From the NCBI GenBank assembly GCA_964494475.1, contig CAZBRS010000098.1, positions 1 through 12,032 on the forward strand: a stretch of 12,032 bases of DNA, written 5' to 3'. Position numbers and translations under genes: made by a program. Position 1 is the first letter of the stretch. Each line of letters opens with the position of its first letter. Shown one piece after another: positions 1-5,859 of this stretch. Source of the DNA: CAZBRS01 sp964494475. Its GTDB lineage: Bacteria; Myxococcota_A; UBA9042; CAZBRS01. The notes under the pieces are model-generated. The model was given only the letters and a program-made list of their open reading frames with translations, had not been told where the DNA came from and did not search any database.

Positions 1-1625
1 GCCTCGGCCTTCGGCGCGGGCTCCGGGACCGGGCTCGGGGGGGCGACCAGCGCCTTCTGGACGATGCGGTCCTGGTCGGGGATCACCTGGAAGGCCTGGG
101 GCTCGAACCCGGCCAGCGCCAGGCGCACGCCGAGGGCCGCGCTCGCCTTGGGCACACGCAGCACGGTGGGCGTGAGGCCGCTGGGCCGACCGTCGAGCTC
201 GATCGACGCGCCCGGCGGCGTCGAGAGCAACGAGAGCGACACGGTCTCGGCCACGGAGGCCGCGGGGGCGACCTCGACGGGCACGGGCGCCGGGCTCGGA
301 GCCGATGCCGGCGCGGGCGATGGCACGGACGCGGGCGATGGCTTCGGCGGCTCGACGGCCGCGGCCACGGGCGGGATCGCCGGGGCTGGAGCCTCGGCGG
401 CGGGATCGCTCCGCCCGCGCAGCACGAACACCAGCAGCACGGCCAGCGCGAGCACCGCGGCGCCCGTCGCCAGCACCCAGGGCAGCACCCGCACCGAGCC
501 CTCGATCACGATGTCGGAGTTGTAGTTGGGCGTGCCCGTGGAGCCCCCGGCGGTCGAGTCGGCCCGGAGGGGCGTGAGCAGCGCCTTCCTGGTCGTGATG
601 GCCGCCAGGGTGTCGGCGTCGACGCGAAAGCCGGCGCTGGTCGAGTACACGGGGAACATGGACTCGTCGTCGCCGGCCTCGGCGCTCACTCGGCCGAGCT
701 CGGCCAGGAAGGCCTTGGCGTCGGCCGGGCGCTGCTCGCGGCTCTTGGACAGGCACCTCCACACGAAGCGCTGCAGCGCCACGGGCACCCGCACGTTGGG
801 CGAGACCTGCTCGATGGCCTGGGGCTCACTGTGCAGGTGCTTCAGGAGCACCTGCATGGGCGTCTCGGCCTGGAAGGGCAGGAGCCCGGTGAGCATCTCG
901 TACATCATGACGCCGAGCGCGTAGAGATCGGCGCGCGCGTCGACGGGCTCGCCCACGATCATCTCGGGGCTCATGTAGGCGGGCGTGCCCATGATCACGC
1001 CGGTGCCGGTCACGGCCGTGCCGGACTGCAGCGACCGCGCCCGCGCGATGCCGAAGTCGAGCACCTTGGTCACGCCCTCCTTGCCGCCCGTGGTGGCCAG
1101 GAAGACGTTCTCGGGCTTCAGGTCGCGGTGCACGATGCCGTGCTCGTGGGCCTCGGCCAGCGACTCGGCGATCTCGGAGGTGATGCGCACGACCTCGTCG
1201 ATCGGCAGCGCCCCGTCGTGGTGCAGCCGATCGCGCAGCGCGCACCCGCGCAGGTACTCCATGGCGATGTAGAGCACGCCGTCGTCGGACTTGCCGAAGT
1301 CGTAGATGGTGATGGTGTGGTTGTTCGTGAGCCGGCTGGCCGCGCGCGCCTCGAGGATGAAGCGCTTGACCTGGCCCGCGTCTTCGAGCAGCTCGCGCTT
1401 CATGACCTTGAGGGCCACCAGGCGATCGACCGAGCGCTGGTGCGCCAGGTACACGCTGCCCATGCCACCGCGCCCCAGCAGGCGCTTCACCTCGAAGCGC
1501 CCGTCGACCACCTTCCCGACCAGGCCGTCGGGGTCCTTGAAGGGCACGAGCTGGTCACCGTCGTGGGGGCACTGCCCCAGGTCGGTGTCGAACTTCGTGT
1601 CGCAGGTCGGGCAGAGGAACGGCAT
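1..1625 (-). CDS. Transmembrane Ser/Thr protein kinase with N-terminal zinc ribbon and C-terminal PEGA domain (3' end cut by window edge)
   Basis: 541 codons are visible with no stop before base 1, so the C-terminus is missing. Seen in order: a CPTC...CPHDG zinc-ribbon-like segment (C5, C8, C19) and a Hanks kinase domain, about residues 44-310. The domain has the glycine loop GRGGMG (51-56), catalytic Lys73, HRDLKPEN (His166, Asp168), DFG (Asp190) and GTPAYMSPE. A linker leads to one strongly hydrophobic helix (about 381-401), then a Pro/Ala/Ser-rich stretch, then a PEGA-like segment (about 464-510, core PPGASIELDG). All catalytic residues are present, so an active kinase is expected, with the kinase inside and the PEGA part outside the membrane (inference). 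The zinc ribbon begins at this ATG, which fixes the start. It lies 18 bases after the calpain stop. No good Shine-Dalgarno is visible; a possible leaderless promoter is listed separately. Substrates are unknown. Confidence 0.93.
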   Translation of the reverse strand, partial: MPFLCPTCDTKFDTDLGQCPHDGDQLVPFKDPDGLVGKVVDGRFEVKRLLGRGGMGSVYLAHQRSVDRLVALKVMKRELLEDAGQVKRFILEARAASRLTNNHTITIYDFGKSDDGVLYIAMEYLRGCALRDRLHHDGALPIDEVVRITSEIAESLAEAHEHGIVHRDLKPENVFLATTGGKEGVTKVLDFGIARARSLQSGTAVTGTGVIMGTPAYMSPEMIVGEPVDARADLYALGVMMYEMLTGLLPFQAETPMQVLLKHLHSEPQAIEQVSPNVRVPVALQRFVWRCLSKSREQRPADAKAFLAELGRVSAEAGDDESMFPVYSTSAGFRVDADTLAAITTRKALLTPLRADSTAGGSTGTPNYNSDIVIEGSVRVLPWVLATGAAVLALAVLLVFVLRGRSDPAAEAPAPAIPPVAAAVEPPKPSPASVPSPAPASAPSPAPVPVEVAPAASVAETVSLSLLSTPPGASIELDGRPSGLTPTVLRVPKASAALGVRLALAGFEPQAFQVIPDQDRIVQKALVAPPSPVPEPAPKAE

Positions 1626-1631
1626 GCCCGG

Positions 1632-1660
1632 ATGATACGGTGACTACCCGTTGAAGTAAA
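1632..1660 (-). promoter_or_regulatory. Possible leaderless promoter for the zinc-ribbon kinase
   Basis: On the minus strand TTTACT (1660-1655, 4/6 match to the -35 consensus) is followed after 17 bases by TATCAT (1637-1632, 5/6 match to the -10). Transcription from it would begin about 7 bases later, at or next to the A of the kinase ATG at 1625. The kinase also lacks a clear Shine-Dalgarno, which fits a leaderless transcript. The -35 lies in the last codons of the calpain gene. Chance matches are possible, so this is a hypothesis. Confidence 0.35.
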
Positions 1661-2657
1661 CGTCGTCGTACAGGCGACGGAACTCCTCGTACGACAACGT
1701 GAACTCGGCCTTGTTCTCGGCGTCGCCCACCGCAGCGGCGTCGGCCGCGCGCCGTCGGATGGACCAGGGGTTCCGCAGGCGCACGAGCTTTTCGGTCTTG
1801 TCGCCGTTCTTCTTCTCTTCGACGCCCAGGATGGTGTAGGCATGCCAGCCGTACACACCCGCCTTGGGGTCCTTGTACTTGGCGTCGTCCTTGTCGCCCG
1901 AGCCGGCGCACATGGGCTTCTTCTGCTCCGTGGCGGTCTTCATCTTGGTCCACAGGGCGTCGGTGTCGCCGCTGGTCGACTTGGTCTTCGAGCGCTCGCC
2001 GGTCAGGGCCTCCATCACGTCGCCGGCGTTGCCGCCGTGGCCGATGGCGTCGTACGAGCCCTTCCATTGCGCGTAGGCCTTCTCGAGGATCGAGGGCCAG
2101 AGCTCGAGGGCCTCGGTCGACTTGGCGTAGGCGGGGGTGGCGCCGTTCATGGGCAGGTCGGCGTCCACCGTGACGGACTCGGCCTTCTTCGAGCCGCTCC
2201 AGTCGAGGTTGTAGAAGCGCACCGTGAAGGTGCCGTCCTTGTTGTCCTTGATAGCGCCGGTGATGGCGCCGGCGTTGGTGCCCGCCACCGCCGCCAGGGC
2301 CGCGGCCAGGAAGCAGTCGCCGATGGCGCCCTGGCGCACGTCGGAGACCTGCACGCCGTTGGTCCCGTAGAGCTGCGCGCCGCTCGTGTTCTTCCCGTAG
2401 GCGTAGGGGTCGGCCACGCCGTCCTTCTTCACCACGGCGGGGTCGGGCAGATCGCGCTGCGGCGGCGGGGGCGCGACCACGGGGTCGGGCTTGGCGGGCG
2501 CGACCGGCTTCAGGGGCGCCGCGGCCGGCGACAGGGCCGCCCGGCCGGCCGCGTAGCCCTGGGTCGCGGGCGTCAACGCGGCGGGCTTGCGCAGCACCTC
2601 GGGCTTGGGTGTGACCTTCTTCGGCTCGGCCGCCTGCTTCGTCTGGAGCGTCTGCAT
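1644..2657 (-). CDS. Calpain-family (peptidase C2) cysteine protease
   Basis: A 337-residue protein. Residues 1-80 are rich in Pro, Ala and Lys with no signal peptide or membrane helix, so this part is probably disordered. From about residue 95 a calpain catalytic core is recognisable: RQGAIGDCFLAAAL with oxyanion Gln109 and nucleophile Cys115, VDADLP (164-169), a W-P-S-I-L-E-K-A-Y-A segment (187-196), GWHAYTILG with His272, and LRNPWS with Asn296. It ends with LSYEEFRRLYDDVYF, the usual close of this core. The Cys-His-Asn triad is intact, so proteolytic activity is expected; calcium dependence cannot be read from the sequence. I see no C2-like or EF-hand domain, which is common for bacterial calpain homologues. 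The protein is probably cytoplasmic unless exported by another route. The gene starts 12 bases after the beta-helix gene and ends 18 bases before the kinase, suggesting cotranscription. Substrate unknown. Confidence 0.92.
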   Translation of the reverse strand: MQTLQTKQAAEPKKVTPKPEVLRKPAALTPATQGYAAGRAALSPAAAPLKPVAPAKPDPVVAPPPPQRDLPDPAVVKKDGVADPYAYGKNTSGAQLYGTNGVQVSDVRQGAIGDCFLAAALAAVAGTNAGAITGAIKDNKDGTFTVRFYNLDWSGSKKAESVTVDADLPMNGATPAYAKSTEALELWPSILEKAYAQWKGSYDAIGHGGNAGDVMEALTGERSKTKSTSGDTDALWTKMKTATEQKKPMCAGSGDKDDAKYKDPKAGVYGWHAYTILGVEEKKNGDKTEKLVRLRNPWSIRRRAADAAAVGDAENKAEFTLSYEEFRRLYDDVYFNG

Positions 2658-2671
2658 TCCCCTACCCCCTC
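2658..2671 (-). promoter_or_regulatory. Shine-Dalgarno of the calpain gene, overlapping the upstream stop codon
   Basis: The minus strand reads GAGGGGGTAGGGGA directly before the calpain ATG. AGGGGG (2670-2665) sits 7 bases upstream of the start. The site overlaps the TGA stop of the beta-helix gene (2672-2670), an arrangement that favours translational coupling. It supports the start at 2657. Confidence 0.7.
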
Positions 2672-3509
2672 ACTTCTCGACGTTCCCGCCGGCGTCTACG
2701 ACTCCGGGCAGCGTGAGCGTGCCCTTCGGCACGGTGCAGTTCCTGAGGCGCACGGCGCCTCCGTGGGGCTCGTCGGCCCCCAGGGTGTCGGCGCCCAGCG
2801 TGCAGCCCTCGAGCGCGAGCTTCGGCTGCCGCGACGTGCTGCCCGCGATGCGAAGCGCGCTGCCGGCCTCGGCGGAACGGTTGCCGACGAACGTCACCTT
2901 CGTGAACGTGGCTTCGGCGCCCTCGCGAGCCCGCACCGCGCCCCCCTGCTCGGCCTGGTTGCCCGTGAAGGAGCAGCCCTCGAAGCGCGCCCGGACCACG
3001 CCGTCGAGCAGCACCGCCCCGCCCTGCACGCCCTGGTTGCCCTCGAAGCGGCTGCCCGTGACCTCGACCTCGCCGCGGTTCGCGAACAGGGCGCCCCCGC
3101 CGTACTGCCCGGCGCGGTTGCCGCTGAAGACGCAGTCGGCGACGACCAGCTTGCTGTTGGCGCGGAGCGCCAGCGCGCCGCCCTCGCGGGCCAAGGCGCC
3201 GGTGAACGTGAGGCCCTCGAGACGCACGGCCTGCCCGTCTTCCTCGAGCGACAGGATCGACCCGCGCCCCGTGCCCTTCAGCACCGTCTGGCCGGGCACA
3301 CCGAGCAGCGTGACCGAGCGCTCGATCTCGACCAGCGCCTCGTACTCGCCTTCGCCCAGGCACAGCGTGGCGCCGGCCGGGGCCGCGGCGATCGCCTTCG
3401 CGAGCGACCCGGCGCCGGGCGCGACAGGAATGCCGTCACATGCGGTCATGCGCGTCTCCCCGGGCCCCGCGACGACCGCAGCGGCCAGCAGCAGCCCCAT
3501 GAGCACCAT
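2670..3509 (-). CDS. Secreted right-handed beta-helix protein with PMP-like FxGN / GGA repeats
   Basis: 279 residues from the chosen ATG. The N-terminus (MVLMGLLLAAAVVAG) is a hydrophobic signal-like segment with no lipobox, so export is likely. The body is a beta-helix: five units of about 26 residues, each with an FxGN-type turn (FTGA, FSGN, FEGN, FTGN, FVGN) and a GGA turn (the last is GSA). This resembles the repeats of chlamydial polymorphic membrane proteins and related parallel beta-helix adhesins. No autotransporter barrel follows and no catalytic motif is evident, so an adhesive, structural or sensing role is a guess. An in-frame ATG at 3614 would add 35 codons, but about a third of them end in A or T while the rest of the gene is almost all G/C-ending. 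I therefore treat 3510-3614 as upstream DNA. The absence of basic residues at the new N-terminus is a weak point of this choice. It is the first gene of the beta-helix/calpain/kinase unit. Confidence 0.8.
   Translation of the reverse strand: MVLMGLLLAAAVVAGPGETRMTACDGIPVAPGAGSLAKAIAAAPAGATLCLGEGEYEALVEIERSVTLLGVPGQTVLKGTGRGSILSLEEDGQAVRLEGLTFTGALAREGGALALRANSKLVVADCVFSGNRAGQYGGGALFANRGEVEVTGSRFEGNQGVQGGAVLLDGVVRARFEGCSFTGNQAEQGGAVRAREGAEATFTKVTFVGNRSAEAGSALRIAGSTSRQPKLALEGCTLGADTLGADEPHGGAVRLRNCTVPKGTLTLPGVVDAGGNVEK
2840..3210 (-). repeat. Coding repeat: five units of about 78 bases (26 residues) in the beta-helix gene
   Basis: The FxGN-like motifs are spaced 26, 27, 26 and 26 residues apart, and the GGA-like motifs 28, 25, 26 and 26 apart. 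The repeat is clear in protein but degenerate in DNA, which points to old duplication kept by structural constraint. One beta-helix coil is usually about 20-30 residues, so each unit probably makes one coil. Confidence 0.75.
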
Positions 3510-3551
3510 GGTCGTCAGGGTCCGATTGCGTCCGTGGAGGACAACGCCGAG

Positions 3552-3580
3552 ATCGTCCGCAAAAGCAGGGGCCGAGTCAA
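3552..3580 (-). promoter_or_regulatory. Weak candidate promoter for the beta-helix/calpain/kinase unit
   Basis: Minus strand TTGACT (3580-3575, 5/6) is followed after 17 bases by GACGAT (3557-3552, only 3/6). It lies in the 116-base gap between the divergent genes, where base composition is visibly richer in A/T than in the neighbouring coding sequence. Transcription from it would leave a leader of about 35 bases before the ATG at 3509. The -10 is poor, so the exact placement is uncertain. Confidence 0.3.
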
Positions 3581-3588
3581 TGTATCCG

Positions 3589-3618
3589 TGGTACCATCGC
3601 GCCCGCGATTTCACGGAG
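3589..3618 (+). promoter_or_regulatory. Possible extended -10 promoter and Shine-Dalgarno of the GT-C-like membrane protein
   Basis: TGGTACCAT (3589-3597) matches an extended -10 (TG, one base, then TACCAT, 4/6); no convincing -35 stands in front of it. GGAG at 3615-3618 lies 7 bases before the ATG at 3626 and is a good ribosome binding site. The Shine-Dalgarno is the more secure of the two; the promoter is tentative. Confidence 0.4.
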
Positions 3619-3625
3619 CCCCCGT

Positions 3626-5149
3626 ATGAGCGAGCTCTCTGTCCGCCTCGAGCGCTGGTCGCCCCTCCTGCTGCTCACGCTGCCCGTGGCCTGGGCGCTG
3701 GCGGTGTTCACGACCGGCTTCCACCCGGACATCGACGGCTACTTCCACGTGGCGTGCGCCGATCTCTACGCGCACCACGGCTGGATCGGCTCGTTCCCGT
3801 GGATGCCCCAGACGGTGCTGGGTGAGCACTGGAACGACGTGCACCTGCTCATGCACCTGCTCACCGCGCCGCTCCTGTGGCTCTTCCCGGCCGTGTTCGC
3901 GCTCAAGCTCGCCGGCATCCTGTGGTCGTCGGCCATCGCCGCCTCGGCGTGGCTGGTGTTGAAGCGCGCGGGCGTACGCTGGGCGGCCGTGTGGGTCACC
4001 GTCGGCTTCCTGGCCTCGCCGCTCTTCGTCACGTTGTCGCTGTCGCCGCGGGGCGCGTCGGCCTTCTACGTCATCCTGCTCTGGTACCTCGACGCCCTGC
4101 GCACCGGCGCCTGGAAGCGCGCCCTGGCGCTGGCGTGGCTGTCGGTCTACGCCTACGTGGGCGCGCCCATCCTGCTGCCGCTCGCGCTCGTGTTCCTGGT
4201 GGTGCGGCGGCTGTGGGACGGCGACTGGACGTGGCGCCCCCTGGCGGCCACCCTGGCCGGCCTGCTCGCCGGCATGATCGTGAACCCCTACTGGCCCGCG
4301 CACTGGATCCACGTCTACGAAGAGCTGGCCAACGCCTTCGTGCGGCCGGCGTTCCTCGACCCGGGGGGCTTCTTCGGCGCCGAGTGGCTGTCGCTCATGG
4401 GCCGCGACGTGCTGCGCTTCTCGGGGGTGTTCGTGGTGGCCTGGTTCGTGGTGATCGTGGGGCGCCTGCGCGAAGACCGCCGGCTCTCGGCCGGCGCCGT
4501 AGCGGGCCTGGTGGCGAGCCTCGGCCTGCTGGGGGCCTCGCTGCTCGCGGCCAAGTTCTTCTACCTGTTCTTCCTGCTGTCGGTGGTCGCGCTGCCGCTC
4601 GTGGTGGCCGAGGGCCGCGCCTGGAGCCGTCCGCTCGTGCTGCTGCTGGTCGCGGCCGGCCTGGCCGTGGGCGCCGGCAACGTCTCGATCTCGGCGGCCG
4701 ACATGAGCCAGGCCACCAAGCCCGGCGTCGACGACTACCGCGCCATGAGCCAGTTCCTGGCCGAGAAGACCCCCGACGACATGACCGTGGTGGCCCCCTG
4801 GAACGACTTCCCAGGGCTCTTCTTCTTCAACCGCGAGAACCGCTACGTGGTCGGCCTCAACACGAACTTCCTGTTGCGCCAGAACGAGAAACGCTTCGTG
4901 GCCTACTACATGCTCTACAGCGGGCGCGTGACCGACCCCGAGAACCTGGTGCCCGACTTCTTCGACGGCTCGCGCGTGCTGCTCGTGCGCAGGGCCGACG
5001 CCACCAGCGGCGAGAAGAAGCTCTACCGCCAGTTGAAGGCCAACAAGCACGTGCTCGAGGTCGTGCCCAGCCCCTCGCCGGCCTGGGCCGTGTTCGTGAT
5101 CAAGGAGCGCTCGAAGCCCGCAGCAGCCGCGCCAGCGCCCGCACGTTGA
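3626..5149 (+). CDS. Polytopic membrane protein, GT-C-type glycosyltransferase-like
   Basis: 507 residues with roughly ten hydrophobic helices between residues 12 and 352, followed by a soluble C-terminal domain of about 150 residues. After the first helix comes the loop FHPDIDGYFH with an acidic DID triplet (35-37). Acidic pairs in the first outside loop are the catalytic signature of GT-C transferases, which use polyprenyl-phosphate sugars. The C-terminal part holds PWNDFPGLFFFNRENRYVVGL (391-411 region), a pattern I associate with uncharacterised bacterial membrane proteins of this type. The product tail is Ala/Pro-rich. GGAG 7 bases upstream supports the start. The gene is divergent from the beta-helix unit, and its last 50 bases overlap the 3' end of a minus-strand gene. 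A mannosyl- or arabinosyl-type transfer to an envelope glycan or protein is possible, but sugar and acceptor cannot be read from the sequence. Confidence 0.75.
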   Translation: MSELSVRLERWSPLLLLTLPVAWALAVFTTGFHPDIDGYFHVACADLYAHHGWIGSFPWMPQTVLGEHWNDVHLLMHLLTAPLLWLFPAVFALKLAGILWSSAIAASAWLVLKRAGVRWAAVWVTVGFLASPLFVTLSLSPRGASAFYVILLWYLDALRTGAWKRALALAWLSVYAYVGAPILLPLALVFLVVRRLWDGDWTWRPLAATLAGLLAGMIVNPYWPAHWIHVYEELANAFVRPAFLDPGGFFGAEWLSLMGRDVLRFSGVFVVAWFVVIVGRLREDRRLSAGAVAGLVASLGLLGASLLAAKFFYLFFLLSVVALPLVVAEGRAWSRPLVLLLVAAGLAVGAGNVSISAADMSQATKPGVDDYRAMSQFLAEKTPDDMTVVAPWNDFPGLFFFNRENRYVVGLNTNFLLRQNEKRFVAYYMLYSGRVTDPENLVPDFFDGSRVLLVRRADATSGEKKLYRQLKANKHVLEVVPSPSPAWAVFVIKERSKPAAAAPAPAR

Positions 5150-5846
5150 GGATCATCACCGCCAGCGCCGCGAGCCACAGCAGCACGTAGGGCCAGTTCG
5201 AGGCCGGCGTGTCGCCGTCGAGGAACACGTAGATCTGCTCGACGGGCGCGCGCACGCCGGGCCCGTAGTACTCGAGCATCGGGCTGACGATGCCGGGCAG
5301 GTCGGTCGCGCGGTACAGCCGACCGTCGCCGGCGAAGCCCGAGCTCAGGTCGACCGGCTCGATCTCGTGGCGCGCGATCATCTCGACCAGGTGGTCCTCG
5401 ACCTGGAACGAGTGGCCCATGCGCTTGGCCGGAAAGTCCTGCTTCGTTCGCACGATCAGGTGGTAGAGCGGCGAATAGAAGAAGTTGTAGCCGCCCTCCT
5501 GAGAGCCGGCCTCGTGCTTGACGATGGCGTTCGAGAACCGCACGTGCAGACCCGAGGGCTGGTCGAGCGCGGCTTCGGTGCGGTGTCGCACGCGCAGGTC
5601 GCCCAGGTCGACGGCCTCGCCCCAGAGGCCCCCGACGCAGTACGCGACGTGCGCCCAGGTGCCGACCAGGGCCCAGATCGCCACGGCGATCGCCAGCACC
5701 GACAGCCCGGCGTAGACGACGGGCGGGAACATCTGCGGCCGTCGGAACGCGTGGGGCTCGAGCTCGTCGGCGCCGAGGTCGTGCGGCGTGCGGGCGTCGC
5801 CGGGTCGAGCCGCCCAGAAGCGCCCCTCGGGATCTTCGTCGGTCAT
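5100..5846 (-). CDS. Membrane protein of unknown function, two helices around a roughly 150-residue external domain
   Basis: 248 residues; I do not recognise a family. The N-terminal 38 residues are hydrophilic, acidic and basic mixed. Helix 1 spans about 41-63 and helix 2 about 218-236, close to the C-terminus. The 155 residues between should form one folded domain, probably on the outer face of the cytoplasmic membrane, with motifs such as GGYNFFYSPLYHLIV (118-132) and a Tyr/Pro-rich stretch near 193-207. The start has GAGG 5 bases upstream and lies 13 bases after the stop of the kinase gene, so the two are very likely cotranscribed. Its 3' end overlaps the convergent GT-C-like gene by 50 bases. 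A sensor, or a partner of the adjacent kinase, is a reasonable guess from position only. Confidence 0.75.
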   Translation of the reverse strand: MTDEDPEGRFWAARPGDARTPHDLGADELEPHAFRRPQMFPPVVYAGLSVLAIAVAIWALVGTWAHVAYCVGGLWGEAVDLGDLRVRHRTEAALDQPSGLHVRFSNAIVKHEAGSQEGGYNFFYSPLYHLIVRTKQDFPAKRMGHSFQVEDHLVEMIARHEIEPVDLSSGFAGDGRLYRATDLPGIVSPMLEYYGPGVRAPVEQIYVFLDGDTPASNWPYVLLWLAALAVMILNVRALARLLRASSAP

Positions 5847-5859
5847 GGCGTCCTCGGGG

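Noticed and set aside
313..342. GCGGGCGATGGC repeated 18 bases apart
   Set aside because: It encodes part of the Pro/Ala/Ser-rich linker of the first kinase; low-complexity coding is a sufficient explanation.
1842..3629. Long plus-strand open frame (595 codons) opposite the calpain and beta-helix genes
   Set aside because: His/Gly/Arg/Ala/Leu-rich composition with no recognisable domain; it is a by-product of high GC third positions in the genes on the other strand.
3611..5050. Minus-strand open frame (479 codons) opposite the GT-C-like gene
   Set aside because: Gln/His/Glu/Arg-rich low-complexity product typical of antisense frames in GC-rich DNA.
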